Assembly (NCBI RefSeq): GCF_016908355.1
Contig: NZ_JAFBDT010000013.1
Location: forward strand, 1 to 64,000
Reading direction: 5' to 3'
Length of the DNA stretch: 64,000 nucleotides
From: Fusibacter tunisiensis
GTDB lineage: Bacteria > Bacillota > Clostridia > Peptostreptococcales > Acidaminobacteraceae
Every line of letters starts with the position of its first letter. Positions within the stretch are counted from its first letter, which is position 1. The notes beneath the pieces were generated by a model, which saw only the letters and a list, made by a program, of their open reading frames with translations, was not told where the DNA came from and did no database searches. Position numbers and translations under genes: made by a program. This document shows, piece by piece, positions 48,883-59,982 of the stretch.

Positions 48883-51226
48883 TTGATTTCTCCTCTGCTT
48901 GATTCGGTTCGCCGCTTAATGCATGTTTTAAGACTTCATCCATGGTTTTAACTGGAACAAATTCAATTTCTTTACGTACAGTTTCCGGAATATCTTCCAA
49001 ATCCTTTAAATTTTCATAAGGGAATAAAATCTTATGAATACCGGCTCTTTTAGCTGCGAGTGCTTTTTCTTTAAACCCACCAATTGGGAGTACACGACCT
49101 CTAAGGGTTATTTCCCCCGTCATCGCTACATAACGGTCTACTGGGATTCCAGAAAGTGCAGAAATCATAGCCGTCGCCATGGTTATCCCCGCAGAAGGGC
49201 CATCTTTTGGAATTGCACCTTCTGGGATATGAACATGCATGTCCAATTTTTCATGAAAATTCTCATCGATCCCATAGGTTTTCGAAACAGTTCGAATGTA
49301 GGATAAGCCAGCCTGCGCGGATTCCTTCATCACATCGCCAAGCTGGCCTGTGAGTTGAAGTTTCCCTTTGCCTTTCATGGTATTCACTTCTATAGAAAGT
49401 GTATCCCCACCAACTGCAGTCCAAGCCAAACCTGTTACAATTCCGATTTGGTCTTCGTCCGCAATCAAATCATAATGGTATTTAGATTTGCCAAGGTACT
49501 TATCTATATTTTTATCTGTTATACGAACGCACTTTACTTCACCTTTTGCAATGCGTACAGCCGCTTTTCGGCTCAAATCTGCGATCTTTCTTTCAAGTTC
49601 ACGTACACCAGATTCTCTCGTATATTTGCGAATAATCTCCAAAAGTGCATCATCAGATACCGTTAAATTGGATTTTTTGAGACCATGTTCTTCCATTTTT
49701 TTAGGGACAAGATATTTTTTGGCTATGTTTAGTTTTTCAAATTCTGTATAGCCAGATACCTGAATCACTTCCATACGGTCAAGAAGTGGTCTTGGAATTG
49801 TATTTAATGAGTTTGCTGTTGTTAAAAACATGACTTTAGATAAGTCAAATGGGACTTCTAAATAATGGTCTGTAAATTCCTTGTTTTGCTCCGGATCAAG
49901 GACTTCAAGAAGCGCAGATGCTGGGTCGCCTCTAAAATCGCTGGACAACTTATCAATTTCATCAAATAGGAAGACCGGATTTTTAGTTCCAGCTTCTTTG
50001 ATGCCGTTGATTATACGTCCTGGAATCGCGCCAATATAAGTTCTTCTGTGGCCTCTTATTTCCGCCTCATCGCGCACACCACCAAGACTCATCCGCACGA
50101 ATTCTCGGTTCAACGACCTTGCAATTGATTTCGCAATTGAAGTCTTCCCAACACCTGGAGGGCCAACCAAACAAATAATCGGTCCCTTCATACTCTGAGT
50201 CAAATCTCTTACAGCCAAGTATTCAACAACCCGTTCTTTAACAGATTCAAGTCCATAGTGATCCTCATCCAAAATGCCTTGAGCTTTCACCAAATCTATT
50301 TCGTCTTTGGTTTCTTTTTTCCATGGCAACTCTAAAATCCAGTTCACATAAGATCGAATAACACCACTTTCTGCAGAAGATGGTGAAAGTCTAGAATATC
50401 TATCGATTTCATTTGAAACTTTCTTTTCGATTTTTTTCGACAGTTTCAATTTTTTAAGCTTAGCCCGCATATCTTCAATTTCATCTTCTTGCGCTTCTTC
50501 TTCACCCAGTTCATCTCGAATTGCCTTAATCTGCTCTCTCAAATAATACTCTTTTTGAGACTTGTTAATTTGGCTTTTCACCTTATCATTGATGTTCTTT
50601 TCAACTTCTAAAATTTCAATTTCAGTCAAAATAATGGTCAATAAGAGTTCAAGTCTTGATTTGACATCAAGCGCATTAATAATCTGCTGCTTTTGATCTG
50701 TTTTCAAAGTAATTTGAGCTGCAATAATGTCCGCAAGTCTTCCCGGTTCATCAATGGTAGATACTGACAAAATCACATCTGGACTAACGCGATTGCTAAT
50801 AGAGATATATTTTTCAAACGCATTAATCGCACTCCGCATTAATGCTCTTGTTTCTTTGGACACTTCTGTGGCATCTATATACGGTTTAATTTCAGCTCTA
50901 AAGTATGGTGTTTCATCAATAAACGTTTCCACTTCACCGCGTTGAATCCCTTCCACTAAAACACGAATGGCATCTCCTGGAAGCTTTAGCATCTGTTTGA
51001 TTTTACAAACCGTACCAATTTTATAAAAATCTTTAGAGTCCGGCGCGTCGTTGTCTATATCAAACTGTGTCGTTAGGAAAATTTTCTGGTCTTTGGCCAT
51101 TGCTGCTTCAAGTGCTTTAATTGACTTTTTTCTACCCACATCAAAATGTAAAACCATATAAGGGAAAATAGACAATCCTCTCAACGGTATCAGGGGTAGG
51201 TTCATGTTATTTTGATTCGGTTCCAT
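48872..51226 (-). CDS. lon: ATP-dependent protease Lon
   Basis: The cytosolic AAA+ serine protease. N-terminal LON substrate domain ([18 protein letters not shown]), then a coiled coil, Walker [10 protein letters not shown], Walker [11 protein letters not shown], sensor [13 protein letters not shown] and the Ser-Lys dyad (Ser in [12 protein letters not shown]; Lys in [10 protein letters not shown]). Length 784 is normal. It removes damaged proteins. It stands in the conserved tig-clpP-clpX-lon-engB order. GAGGTG precedes the ATG. Confidence 0.97.
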   Translation of the reverse strand: MEPNQNNMNLPLIPLRGLSIFPYMVLHFDVGRKKSIKALEAAMAKDQKIFLTTQFDIDNDAPDSKDFYKIGTVCKIKQMLKLPGDAIRVLVEGIQRGEVETFIDETPYFRAEIKPYIDATEVSKETRALMRSAINAFEKYISISNRVSPDVILSVSTIDEPGRLADIIAAQITLKTDQKQQIINALDVKSRLELLLTIILTEIEILEVEKNINDKVKSQINKSQKEYYLREQIKAIRDELGEEEAQEDEIEDMRAKLKKLKLSKKIEKKVSNEIDRYSRLSPSSAESGVIRSYVNWILELPWKKETKDEIDLVKAQGILDEDHYGLESVKERVVEYLAVRDLTQSMKGPIICLVGPPGVGKTSIAKSIARSLNREFVRMSLGGVRDEAEIRGHRRTYIGAIPGRIINGIKEAGTKNPVFLFDEIDKLSSDFRGDPASALLEVLDPEQNKEFTDHYLEVPFDLSKVMFLTTANSLNTIPRPLLDRMEVIQVSGYTEFEKLNIAKKYLVPKKMEEHGLKKSNLTVSDDALLEIIRKYTRESGVRELERKIADLSRKAAVRIAKGEVKCVRITDKNIDKYLGKSKYHYDLIADEDQIGIVTGLAWTAVGGDTLSIEVNTMKGKGKLQLTGQLGDVMKESAQAGLSYIRTVSKTYGIDENFHEKLDMHVHIPEGAIPKDGPSAGITMATAMISALSGIPVDRYVAMTGEITLRGRVLPIGGFKEKALAAKRAGIHKILFPYENLKDLEDIPETVRKEIEFVPVKTMDEVLKHALSGEPNQAEEKSNEN

Positions 51227-51279
51227 TCAATCACCTCTTTCTACTCTTTATAGATACCCTATTTTATATAATTAAACGA

Positions 51280-51303
51280 AAGAACGAGCTCTCGCCCGTT
51301 CCT
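51280..51303 (-). terminator. Hairpin between clpX and lon
   Basis: GAACGGGC and GCTCGTTC (one G-T pair) close a GAGA tetraloop, then TTTCGTTT. It ends or attenuates clpX transcription. Confidence 0.7.
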
Positions 51304-51307
51304 TTTA

Positions 51308-52588
51308 TTATGAAACACTTTCTTTATCTGTTTTGGCTTTTGTAGGTTCCTTTTTGGATTCAACCAAAACCAAGGTAGGCGTTTGATGATTACGGATGGT
51401 TTCTTTTGTCACAATGCATTTTTTTATATCTTTCCTTGAAGGAATCTCATACATTATTTCCATCATAATACTTTCCAGTATAGATCTAAGACCGCGCGCA
51501 CCTGATTTACGTTCAACTGCCAATCGTGCAACTTCTATCAAAGCTTCATCGTCAAATTCCAGTTCCACATCATCCATTTCAAGCATTTTTTGATACTGCT
51601 TTACAATGGCATTTTTCGGCTCTTTAAGAATTCGAACCAATGCTTCTTCATCTAATTCATGAAGGGATACAACCACTGGAACACGACCTACAAATTCCGG
51701 AATCAGCCCAAATTTCAAAAGGTCTTTAGGTTCAATTTTGTCAAACAATTCGCCAAGTGGCAAGTTCTTCTTGCTTTGAACACTTGCACCAAATCCCATG
51801 GCCTTTTCACCAATTCTTGAATTTATAATCGACGCCATGCCATCAAAGGCACCGCCCACAATAAAAAGTATATCCGATGTATCTACTTGCAAAAACTCTT
51901 GATGCGGATGCTTTCGGCCCCCTTGAGGTGGCACATTTGCAACCGTTCCTTCAATAATTTTTAGAAGTGCTTGTTGAACGCCTTCTCCAGAAACATCCCG
52001 TGTAATAGATGGGTTTTCCGACTTACGCGTTATTTTATCAATTTCGTCAATATAAATAATCCCTTTTTGAGCTTTCTCAATATCGTAATCTGCAGCCTGA
52101 ACAAGCTTTAGGATGATGTTTTCAACGTCCTCACCGACATAACCTGCCTCTGTTAGAGTCGTTGCATCTGCTATGGCAAATGGCACATTGAGAATTTTTG
52201 CCATAGTTTGTGCCAAAAGTGTCTTTCCTGAACCTGTTGGTCCAATCAAAAGAACATTGCTTTTTTGCAATTCCACATCGTCATCACCAGTCTCAGTTTG
52301 TATACGTTTATAGTGATTGTACATGGCAACTGAAAGTGTCTTCTTGGCTTTTTCCTGCCCAATGACATAACTGTCTAGAATCTCCTTAATTTCCGAAGGT
52401 TTAGGTAATTCATCAATCATCCAATCATTTGAGGCTTCATCCTTGTATAAGGTTAACTCCTCTTCTAAGATTTCATTGCACAGTTCAATGCACTCATCAC
52501 AAATATAAACATTTGGACCAGCAATCAATCGTTTCACTTGTTCTTGACTTTTTCCGCAAAAGGAACACTTCAAAGTCGGTTTTTCCAT
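51308..52588 (-). CDS. clpX: ATP-dependent Clp protease ATPase subunit ClpX
   Basis: The AAA+ unfoldase of the ClpXP protease. N-terminal C4 zinc finger (CSFCGKS and CDECIELC), Walker [14 protein letters not shown], Walker [10 protein letters not shown], the pore loop GYVGED and the LGF-type ClpP-binding loop (here [10 protein letters not shown] region). Length 426 is normal. It acts with the ClpP encoded just upstream. A short spacing (20 bases) from clpP makes a bicistron. Confidence 0.97.
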   Translation of the reverse strand: MEKPTLKCSFCGKSQEQVKRLIAGPNVYICDECIELCNEILEEELTLYKDEASNDWMIDELPKPSEIKEILDSYVIGQEKAKKTLSVAMYNHYKRIQTETGDDDVELQKSNVLLIGPTGSGKTLLAQTMAKILNVPFAIADATTLTEAGYVGEDVENIILKLVQAADYDIEKAQKGIIYIDEIDKITRKSENPSITRDVSGEGVQQALLKIIEGTVANVPPQGGRKHPHQEFLQVDTSDILFIVGGAFDGMASIINSRIGEKAMGFGASVQSKKNLPLGELFDKIEPKDLLKFGLIPEFVGRVPVVVSLHELDEEALVRILKEPKNAIVKQYQKMLEMDDVELEFDDEALIEVARLAVERKSGARGLRSILESIMMEIMYEIPSRKDIKKCIVTKETIRNHQTPTLVLVESKKEPTKAKTDKESVS

Positions 52589-52608
52589 CCTTTACCTCAT
52601 TTCCACAA

Positions 52609-53196
52609 CTATTTTCGCTTAGCAAAAACCTGATCAATTAATCCATAGGCAACAGCTTCTTCTGATGTCATGAAGAAATCACGATCGGTATCTTTTTCAA
52701 TTTGCTTTAAAGACTTACCAGTTTTTTCGCTCAAAATTCGATTCAAGTCTTTTCTCATTTTTAAAATTCGATCTGCTTGAATTTTAATATCTGAAGCCTG
52801 TCCTCGGGCACCACCTAAGGGTTGATGAATCATAACTTCAGCATTAGGGAGTGCATACCGTTTGCCTTTTTCTCCTGCAGCAAGCAAAAATGCACCCATA
52901 CTTGCAGCCATCCCCACACAAATTGTGGACACGTCTGGTTTTATATACTCCATTGTATCAAAAATTGCCATCCCAGCAGTTATAGAACCCCCTGGGCTGT
53001 TGATATACAAACTAATGTCTTTATCTGGATCTTCTGATTCTAAGAACAGCAATTGCGCAATGACTACATTTGACATATAGTCATCTATTTCACCACTAAT
53101 AAAGATAATTCTGTCTTTTAAAAGTCTTGAATAAATATCATAAGAACGCTCACCTTTACTGGTTTGTTCTATGACATAAGGGACATAACTGGGCAT
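52609..53196 (-). CDS. clpP: ATP-dependent Clp protease proteolytic subunit ClpP
   Basis: A serine protease of 195 residues. The catalytic triad is Ser in [10 protein letters not shown], His in VMIHQPLGG and Asp in DTDRDFFM. The N-terminal axial loop [18 protein letters not shown] is present. It forms a tetradecameric chamber fed by ClpX. GGAGG precedes the ATG. It is flanked by tig and clpX. Confidence 0.97.
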   Translation of the reverse strand: MPSYVPYVIEQTSKGERSYDIYSRLLKDRIIFISGEIDDYMSNVVIAQLLFLESEDPDKDISLYINSPGGSITAGMAIFDTMEYIKPDVSTICVGMAASMGAFLLAAGEKGKRYALPNAEVMIHQPLGGARGQASDIKIQADRILKMRKDLNRILSEKTGKSLKQIEKDTDRDFFMTSEEAVAYGLIDQVFAKRK

Positions 53197-53213
53197 TTCC
53201 CACCTCCTGGTGT

Positions 53214-54497
53214 CTATACAAGTTTTGCTTCAGCTACTAAAAAGTCAACTGCTTTCTTTGATTTCAAGTTTGTTTTTAAGTACTCAAAATCATCTGAAGC
53301 AAAAAGTTTTTTAACTTCATCTGCGGATCTTTTTTGTGATTCAGCAATTCTCTCGATTTCTGCATCCACATCAGCGTCAGATACTTCAATCGCTTCTTGT
53401 TCAACAACTTTTTCAATCACAAGACTTGTTTTAACACGTTCAATTGCATCGCCACGCATTTGCGTCTTGAGATCGTCTATCTTTCCGCCTGTAAATTGAA
53501 CATATTGATCAAGGCTAAGTCCTTGATATTGAAGTTGTTGATCAAAATCTCTAAGCATGCCATCTACTTCAGCATCAATCATTTTTTCAGGAATCTCTAC
53601 TTCCAAAAGTTTGCATACCGCTTCAATAACACGATCCCTTTGTGCCGCTTCAGCACTCTCTTTCGTTGAAACTTCCAATTCTTTCTTTAAGTTTTCTTTG
53701 TATTCTGCTAATGTATCAAATTCAGACACATCTTTCGCAAATTCATCATCCAGCTCTGGCATTTCTTTTACTTTAACCGCATTGATTTTTACCATAAATA
53801 CAGCATCTTTGCCAGCAAGATCTTCTGAATGATAAGTCTCTGGGAAAGTTACTGCCACTTTCACGTCATCCCCTACTGATGCACCAATAAGTTGTGCTTC
53901 AAATCCAGGAATAAAGCTGTTTGATCCTATAACAAGTTCTTGGTTATCTGCAGTTCCCCCTTCAAATTGAGTTTCTCCTACAAATCCTTTGTAATCAATA
54001 AGTGTTGTATCTCCATCTTGAACAGGTCTGTCTACTTCAACCAAGCGTGCGTTCATATTTCTTGTTTTTTCAACTTCTTCTTCAACCATTTCATCTGTAA
54101 CTTCTGTGCTAACTTTTTCAACTTCTATGCCTTTATAGCCTTTAAGTTCAAACTCAGGTGCTACAGTAACAACTGCTGTGAACACCATACCTTGACCATC
54201 TTCAATCTCTTCAATGTCAATATCAGGTCTTGCAACAGGTTCTACATTCAATTCTTCGAGTGCTTTTTCATAGTATTCTGGTAATAAAGCGTTTATAGCA
54301 TCTTCAAAGAAGACACCTTTCCCATAATGCTTCTCAATAATACCTTTAGGTGCTTTCCCTTTTCTGAATCCAGGGATTGAAAATTTGCTCTTACTCTTGT
54401 TGTACGCTTGCTGAACAGCCTTTTGAAATGCTTCTTCAGAAACTGCAACTTTGAGTGTTACTTGGCTGTTTTCTTTCTTTAAAATCTCATAACTCAT
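53214..54497 (-). CDS. tig: Trigger factor
   Basis: The ribosome-bound chaperone. The N-terminal ribosome-binding domain has [18 protein letters not shown] (the GFRxGxxP signature), followed by a PPIase FKBP-like domain (about 155-240, with [11 protein letters not shown]) and a long C-terminal helical arm. Length 427 is normal. ATG 54497 lies seven bases after GGGAGG; the frame to 54512 is not supported. It heads the proteostasis cluster. Confidence 0.95.
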   Translation of the reverse strand: MSYEILKKENSQVTLKVAVSEEAFQKAVQQAYNKSKSKFSIPGFRKGKAPKGIIEKHYGKGVFFEDAINALLPEYYEKALEELNVEPVARPDIDIEEIEDGQGMVFTAVVTVAPEFELKGYKGIEVEKVSTEVTDEMVEEEVEKTRNMNARLVEVDRPVQDGDTTLIDYKGFVGETQFEGGTADNQELVIGSNSFIPGFEAQLIGASVGDDVKVAVTFPETYHSEDLAGKDAVFMVKINAVKVKEMPELDDEFAKDVSEFDTLAEYKENLKKELEVSTKESAEAAQRDRVIEAVCKLLEVEIPEKMIDAEVDGMLRDFDQQLQYQGLSLDQYVQFTGGKIDDLKTQMRGDAIERVKTSLVIEKVVEQEAIEVSDADVDAEIERIAESQKRSADEVKKLFASDDFEYLKTNLKSKKAVDFLVAEAKLV

Positions 54498-54736
54498 GAT
54501 TTTGCCTCCCAACTATTTCTACTGGTCACACCAGTAATATTCAAAATAAGTGCATTAACCAAATAATAGTACCTTATTTAGCCAAAAAAGTAAAGTTTAA
54601 TAGAAAAAACCACTATCATTATACCTTAAAACCCCTTCTAAACAACCCCAACTTGCAAAAATTAAACATTTGTTTTAAACTATTCACAATCCGTTTACAT
54701 CTTACAAATTTTAACAATCGAAAGAGGCGCTAATTT

Positions 54737-56623
54737 ATGACTCAAAACAATCTGACACCAGAACAAAATCTTGCTGTTTCACATTTTCTAGGCCCAGCTT
54801 TAACCCTAGCCATACCCGGGAGTGGAAAAACAACAGTCTTAATCCACAGACTCAAAAAACTCGTTGAAACCCATGGCGTCTCCCCTGGTGAAATTCTTAC
54901 TGTAACTTTTTCGAAAGCATCCGCGACGGATATGAAAACCCGGTGCCAAGCCCAAATTGACTCTAATTTAGCCGAAAAATTTGACTTTATGACCATCCAC
55001 AAATTTGCCTATCGCTTGTATACGCATTACTTGAAAACCAAAAATATAAGTAAAAGGCTTTTAGAGGATGGGTCTGAAAAATATCGACTGCTGGCGGGAA
55101 TTTTTCGTCACTACGAAGACGACTTCCTAACAGATGATTTTTTTGAATCTCTTTCAAGTGAAATCAGCTTGATCTATAATTTAAAACTCAAACGAACAGA
55201 TGCGCATTTGCCCAATTTTACATGGCACTCTATTTTTAAGATGGCAGAAGCGTATCATCTCTATAAGCATCGGAACCATCTTTTCGATTTTGACGACATG
55301 CTCTACTATGCCATTAAGCTCTTAAAAAACAACCCCACGATTCTGGCGTCTATTCATAAAAAATACCCGTACATCCAAGTTGATGAAGCTCAAGACACCT
55401 CTAAACTTCAATTTGAATTGATTGAACTTTTAGCCGGGCCTTCTGAAAATCTTTTTTTAGTGGCAGACGATGACCAATCCATTTACGGGTTTCGAGGGGC
55501 TTATCCCCAATACTTATTGGAATTTCCTCAAAAGTATCCAAAAGCCAAGTTGTACCATCTCAGTACAAATTTCAGATCTGACGGAAATATTGTTACCGTT
55601 GCGTCTGGCATAATTGATAAAAATCAAAACAGATACCACAAATCCATGTCAGCCCACAACCCCTCTGTTAATTTACCTTCTGTTGTATGGTTTGATGACT
55701 TATACACTAGAAATCATTACCTCGCAAACGCATTAAAAGGAGATGGACAAACAGCAGCTGTCTTATACAGAAACAAAATATCTGCTTTGAGCATTATGGA
55801 TGAACTTATTCGAAATGGCATTGATTTCAGCATTAAAGACCCACCTATAAGCGAACTCAACCATTGGCTGATTAAAGATATTCTTGCTTTTATAACACTT
55901 GCAATGATTCCTCAAGATTTGGAAAGTTTTGAACGCATTGCCTTTAAAACGAATGGGTTTATATCTAGAGAAATGTTACAGTACGTCAAAGACAATCACA
56001 GAGGACGCAATATTTTTGATTGCTTGATTCAAGCACCTTTTCTTGAAGACTATCAGACCCGGACGCAAGAACAACTTAAGTCCAATTTTGAAGCCCTTGC
56101 TAAACTAAGGCCTTTTGATGCCATTCATTTCATAGAAACTGAGCTCGGCTACCTGGACTATCTAAAAAAGAATTCGGAAAGACTCAGCACTTCAATGCAC
56201 TATTCAAGAACACGTTTAGATGCTTATAAAGCACTTGCCAAACCCTTAAAAACAACCGTTGAATTGATTCAACGTGTTCAAGAATTAGACGCTCTAATTC
56301 AAGAGCATATGCAGACATCCAGTAAAATTACTTTGTCTACAATTCATGGCTCAAAAGGACTTGAATTTGATACAGTATATATGATTGATGTAAACCCTAA
56401 ACTGTTTCCTGGCTTGAGGCAAACTGAAAACGACGCTCTGGAAGAAGAACGTCGCCTATTCTACGTTGGCATCACAAGGGCTCGCTATAATTTTGAATTG
56501 CTCCACTGCGAATTTGTCAATGGCGCCTTTAATCAAAACTCAAAATTCATCGAAGAATTCATGGGACAACCGCTCTCGGACCACCGTTTTAACAATATCA
56601 CTGGAAAACCCGCGACCAGCTAA
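54737..56623 (+). CDS. UvrD/Rep-family DNA helicase
   Basis: An SF1A helicase of 628 residues, shorter than UvrD/PcrA (about 720). Motifs: I LAIPGSGKTTVLIHRL, Ia TFSKASATDMK, II VDEAQDTS, III DDDQSIYGFRG, IV STNFRSDGNI, V STIHGSKGLEFDTVY and VI EERRLFYVGITRAR. The Q-motif (LTPEQNLAV) starts the protein. It unwinds 3'-5' during repair or replication. It is divergent from tig; the 3' end overlaps recX by 84 bases in convergent orientation. Confidence 0.88.
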   Translation: MTQNNLTPEQNLAVSHFLGPALTLAIPGSGKTTVLIHRLKKLVETHGVSPGEILTVTFSKASATDMKTRCQAQIDSNLAEKFDFMTIHKFAYRLYTHYLKTKNISKRLLEDGSEKYRLLAGIFRHYEDDFLTDDFFESLSSEISLIYNLKLKRTDAHLPNFTWHSIFKMAEAYHLYKHRNHLFDFDDMLYYAIKLLKNNPTILASIHKKYPYIQVDEAQDTSKLQFELIELLAGPSENLFLVADDDQSIYGFRGAYPQYLLEFPQKYPKAKLYHLSTNFRSDGNIVTVASGIIDKNQNRYHKSMSAHNPSVNLPSVVWFDDLYTRNHYLANALKGDGQTAAVLYRNKISALSIMDELIRNGIDFSIKDPPISELNHWLIKDILAFITLAMIPQDLESFERIAFKTNGFISREMLQYVKDNHRGRNIFDCLIQAPFLEDYQTRTQEQLKSNFEALAKLRPFDAIHFIETELGYLDYLKKNSERLSTSMHYSRTRLDAYKALAKPLKTTVELIQRVQELDALIQEHMQTSSKITLSTIHGSKGLEFDTVYMIDVNPKLFPGLRQTENDALEEERRLFYVGITRARYNFELLHCEFVNGAFNQNSKFIEEFMGQPLSDHRFNNITGKPATS

Positions 56624-57049
56624 GAATCGGGCCAGTTTTCCGTAAACCTTATTTCTATAAGCGTAATCATTTGATACTTGATTCCAGTCAATATTAAGGG
56701 ATTCAACTTTTCGGCTCAAAACATGTCTGGCACGCGCCTCTGGTGACGCTTCAATGTCAGCCGACTCAAAAGCTGCCTCCTGATCACGTTCACTGACCCC
56801 TTTCCGATTGAGATATGCTCTTAAGCGATACGCGCCATACCGGTTGGCATTGGCCTCAATATAGAGCCTTGCAAAGGCCACATCGTCTAAAAGGCCATTG
56901 TCATTTAAAAAAGCCAAAACAAGTCGTTGTGTTTCCACCTCGACTTGTTTTTCATTTAATTTTCGTTTCACTTCAGCTTCGGTACGCATCTTAAGTGTCA
57001 AAAGATACAGTGCGTAATTCAGCCATTTTTCATACTCTTTTTGACTCAC
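56540..57049 (-). CDS. recX: RecX regulatory protein
   Basis: A helical-repeat protein that inhibits RecA filaments. Signatures: ALYLLTLKMRTEAEVKRKL, FLNDNGLLDDVAFARLYIE and AYRLRAYLNRKGVSERD in the three-helix RecX repeats, ending with FLAGRGFSSDIVKTVVRE. I choose GTG 57049 after GAGGGG; the TTG at 57085 lies inside the previous gene and has no site. recA is not nearby. The last 84 bases lie under the helicase gene on the other strand. Confidence 0.87.
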   Translation of the reverse strand: MSQKEYEKWLNYALYLLTLKMRTEAEVKRKLNEKQVEVETQRLVLAFLNDNGLLDDVAFARLYIEANANRYGAYRLRAYLNRKGVSERDQEAAFESADIEASPEARARHVLSRKVESLNIDWNQVSNDYAYRNKVYGKLARFLAGRGFSSDIVKTVVRERLSHEFFDEF

Positions 57050-57062
57050 TTTCCCCTCACAA

Positions 57063-57812
57063 TTACCGTATATTTTTATTTTCAACTGTTATGGTTATTT
57101 CCTTAATTTCAACAGAATTTCCTCTACCTGTCCCAAATGGATGCATCATAAATCTCACATTTCCAAGGTCTAGTTTATAACTGGAAAGTTTGTAGGTGTC
57201 GTCGTCTATTGTATAGGAAATTTGATTGTTTCTCGTGTCATAGGTAAACACCTCTTCCACCCACTGATCGTATACAGATGGTACTAAAACATAATTGTCA
57301 TTGTATGCCCAATCTGCTGCTAAAAACCGAAACACATCTCGTCCAGGTCGCTCTTGCTCATAGATTAGGTCATAGGCATATTCCACCAAAAAAACACCAT
57401 CGCCAAATGAAGTTTGCCAACTTCCCGAAGTTGGCTCCGGTTCAAGTGCCACATCTGACGTTTGGTACATGGCAACACCACCAGAAAATGTGTCATTCCC
57501 ATGTTTAATACGCACCTTCCGGCGCATGGTTACAACATCCCCTTGACGGATTTCTATCGGTTTTGAAAGCATATAAGGCATCACACCTGTATCGTCCATA
57601 GAAAGTTTAAGGATCCCACCTGCTTGCACGAGAAGTTCATTTGAATGACGCACAGACTCCCACCCCGCTATCATCCAAAACTCTCGGTCCAGAGGTTCCT
57701 CAAAATTAAAGTCGTAGGACAATATCGGTGCAGGCCTCTGTGACTTTTCATAAGCACTATAAATCAATATCAAAATTGCAATTATAAGTACAGCGACCAC
57801 TATTTTCTTCAT
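57063..57812 (-). CDS. Exported protein with a lectin/glucanase-like fold
   Basis: A 249-residue protein with an N-terminal signal anchor (VVAVLIIAILILIYSAY), then a strand-rich domain: SYDFNFEEPLDREFWMIAG, SMDDTGVMPYMLSK, VTMRRKVRIKHGNDTFSGG and ending VEIKEITITVEN. The alternation of strands resembles concanavalin-like jelly-rolls that bind or degrade carbohydrate, but no catalytic motif (EIDxE) is visible. It is likely extracellular. It precedes recX on the same strand. Confidence 0.65.
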   Translation of the reverse strand: MKKIVVAVLIIAILILIYSAYEKSQRPAPILSYDFNFEEPLDREFWMIAGWESVRHSNELLVQAGGILKLSMDDTGVMPYMLSKPIEIRQGDVVTMRRKVRIKHGNDTFSGGVAMYQTSDVALEPEPTSGSWQTSFGDGVFLVEYAYDLIYEQERPGRDVFRFLAADWAYNDNYVLVPSVYDQWVEEVFTYDTRNNQISYTIDDDTYKLSSYKLDLGNVRFMMHPFGTGRGNSVEIKEITITVENKNIR

Positions 57813-57818
57813 CTTGTG

Positions 57819-58181
57819 TCACATCCTTTTCATCATGTCTTCTACATCTTTTAAACCAATTACAAATCGATATTTAGGCCTTAACTTTTCAAACTTGAAT
57901 ATAAAAACAAATTGAATCGCATCCATGGTATGCCAAGATATTTTAATATCATCTACCCACATCGCCATTTTTTGATCCTTTAATTTCTCAAGCAGTAAAG
58001 CTCTAAGACTGTTTAAATCCACCATACGCTGTGGTGTTTTTTTTAAGTAGTTAAATGTGGATACCAACAAAGACTGTCTTATGCGATTAAATATTAAGAA
58101 TTGCCGGACGCTTTTGTAAAATTCTACCAAAAAGTAAATCGCAAACGTAAGCGCTGCAGCAATAAAAATGTTATTGAGCAT
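57819..58181 (-). CDS. Small membrane-anchored protein of unknown role
   Basis: About 120 residues. One N-terminal hydrophobic helix (IFIAAALTFAIYFLVEFY) is followed by a basic helix (QFLIFNRIRQSLLVS) and a soluble part with IQFVFIFKFEKLRPKYRFVI. No family recognised. ATG 58181 lies six bases after GGAGTG. It is just upstream of the exported lectin-like protein gene and may be cotranscribed with it; a shared envelope role is possible but unproven. Confidence 0.6.
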   Translation of the reverse strand: MLNNIFIAAALTFAIYFLVEFYKSVRQFLIFNRIRQSLLVSTFNYLKKTPQRMVDLNSLRALLLEKLKDQKMAMWVDDIKISWHTMDAIQFVFIFKFEKLRPKYRFVIGLKDVEDMMKRM

Positions 58182-58227
58182 TTTTTTCACTCCATTCTCA
58201 TATCAGTTACCCTATTTATCGGCGTAT

Positions 58228-58932
58228 TTACTGTGTACCTTTAGCGTACACCACTTGGCGCAGTTCACTGAGTTCTTTGTCATCGAGATGTCGCCACTTG
58301 CCAATTGCCAAGTCCCCCAATACAATATTCAATACCCGAATTCTCTTTAACTTAACCACCTTGTAGCCTAGCGCATCACACATACGTCGAATTTGTCGAT
58401 TGAGGCCTTGGGTTAAAATAATCTTAAAAACAGTGGCTGATATTTTTTCAACTTTGCAAGGACGGGTTTTTGTGTCTAAAATTTCAACACCTGAAGCCAT
58501 CTGATTTAAAAACGCATCTGTCAACTCTTGGTTCACTCTTACAACATATTCTTTTTCATGATGGTAACGCGCTTTTAGAATCCCATTAGAAAGTTCCCCA
58601 TCATTTGTAAGCAAAATCAGTCCTTCCGAATTTTTATCCAATCTCCCAACTGGAAAAATTCGAACCGGATAATTTATATACTCAATAATGTTGTTTTTCA
58701 CTTTGGGATTTGCTGTGCACTCAACGCCAAGGGGTTTATAAAATGCAAGGTAAACCTTTTGATCTTTTGGTTCAACGGGTTTACCTTCAAACGTAACTTG
58801 GTCGCCCTCATTCACTTGAGATCCTAGTGTTGCCAACTCTCCATTAATGGTTACTTTTCCAGCTTCAATCAATCGATCTGCCTCTCGCCTTGAACACACA
58901 CCAGATTCTGCGAGGTATTTATTAATTCTCAT
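58228..58932 (-). CDS. rluF: 23S rRNA pseudouridine synthase, RluF type
   Basis: An S4-domain pseudouridine synthase of 234 residues. S4: RINKYLAESGVCSRREADRL. Catalytic aspartate in VGRLDKNSEGLILLTNDG. The ending LTQGLNRQIRRMCDALGYKV is diagnostic of RluF/RluB-type enzymes; RluF acts at uridine 2604 in 23S rRNA. GGAG precedes the ATG. It overlaps the nucleoid-protein gene stop by four bases. Confidence 0.87.
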   Translation of the reverse strand: MRINKYLAESGVCSRREADRLIEAGKVTINGELATLGSQVNEGDQVTFEGKPVEPKDQKVYLAFYKPLGVECTANPKVKNNIIEYINYPVRIFPVGRLDKNSEGLILLTNDGELSNGILKARYHHEKEYVVRVNQELTDAFLNQMASGVEILDTKTRPCKVEKISATVFKIILTQGLNRQIRRMCDALGYKVVKLKRIRVLNIVLGDLAIGKWRHLDDKELSELRQVVYAKGTQ

Positions 58933-59912
58933 AATAACGCTCCTAAGTTCTTAAGTTGGATTGAAACTGTACCATCTGGATTTGTCGTCATCTCAAAATT
59001 ATCACCTTCAGCCACGTAAGCATAAGGCAAAGTGATTTCAACACCACTTGCTGTTTTAATTTTTTGAGTCCGTTTCATCTTTTTTCGATGTGTTTCTCCA
59101 ATTGTTAACGCTGCATCTTCTAAGCCTTTGTCTGCAATTGCCTCTCTATAAGCCTCTCGCTCTTCATAAGTTTCAAAACATGCCTGAGCTACTTGGTTTG
59201 GTTCAATTGCCTCAGAAGTTTCCACCAAATCTTGAATCGCCGCTCTCACACGACTGGTCTGGACAAGACCCTCTGATTGAAAATTCTGAGCTACTTTTTC
59301 AGCCGTCTTAACCAAAACATCCATCGCTTTTTTAGGAGAAGGTTTGTAACTGCCCCCTAAAAATAGGTCTGAAATATATGAAACGCGACGCCCGTCCAAA
59401 GTAACTTGCTTGTCTTTGACCAATACTTTTCCCCCTGCCCAATCCACCACAAATCCCTCATCTGGGGCTTGCGTTTTTTGAGGCAATGTCGAAACATGGC
59501 GCACAATTCGATTGATCACGGATTGATCTTCTGTTTCAACCAAATGAACATAAGAGGTCTTAAAATTCAATTTAACAAAAGCAAAAAATTCGACACCCTC
59601 TTCTTCGATATGGGCGCAAATCAAGTCACAGGGCTTGATGTCTTCAGATCGTTCCATCGCTTCATAAAACAAATCTGCAACACCGAGCCCAAGATTTTTA
59701 AAGCCAACCGTTTTACTCTTTTCCATTAATCCGAAAAGTGGGGCACTCTCCACCAAAGGGACCTCAAATACATCATATCCATCAAAAAAACCTTGAATTC
59801 GAGTTACAACATATGCCTCAATATCTGCATCTAATTCCATCGGACGTTCTGAATAGATCCTAGTACTTCCAACAAAATCCAAAACATGTAAATAGCACGC
59901 TTTGATTTCCAT
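58929..59912 (-). CDS. NdpA-like 37-kDa nucleoid-associated protein
   Basis: A 327-residue protein of the NdpA/YejK nucleoid-associated family. Family features: the LHVLDFVGSTRIYSERPMELD N-terminus (quoted in part), the strand KACYLHVL and DLICAHIEEEGVEFFAFVKLNFK-like core, with a C-terminal part FEMTTNPDGTVSIQLKNLG. The E. coli homologue associates with the nucleoid, but its function is not settled. The ATG 59912 follows GGGAGAAG; the ATG at 59927 lacks spacing. It is coupled to rluF by a four-base overlap. Confidence 0.8.
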   Translation of the reverse strand: MEIKACYLHVLDFVGSTRIYSERPMELDADIEAYVVTRIQGFFDGYDVFEVPLVESAPLFGLMEKSKTVGFKNLGLGVADLFYEAMERSEDIKPCDLICAHIEEEGVEFFAFVKLNFKTSYVHLVETEDQSVINRIVRHVSTLPQKTQAPDEGFVVDWAGGKVLVKDKQVTLDGRRVSYISDLFLGGSYKPSPKKAMDVLVKTAEKVAQNFQSEGLVQTSRVRAAIQDLVETSEAIEPNQVAQACFETYEEREAYREAIADKGLEDAALTIGETHRKKMKRTQKIKTASGVEITLPYAYVAEGDNFEMTTNPDGTVSIQLKNLGALL

Positions 59913-59936
59913 ATACGCTTCTCCCATACAAATGAC

Positions 59937-59968
59937 AGGGCAATCCTTATAAATCTAAAGAATTGCCC
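59937..59968 (-). terminator. Possible terminator after the chemoreceptor gene
   Basis: GGGCAAT-T-CTT pairs with AAG-G-ATTGCCC around an AT loop, but the following T-tract is weak (TGTCATTTG). Confidence 0.5.
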
Positions 59969-59982
59969 CATTATCATTCTTC

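Noticed and set aside
53940-54284. 114-residue plus-strand open frame under tig
   Set aside because: Cys/Phe-rich antisense shadow of a conserved gene without a start signal.
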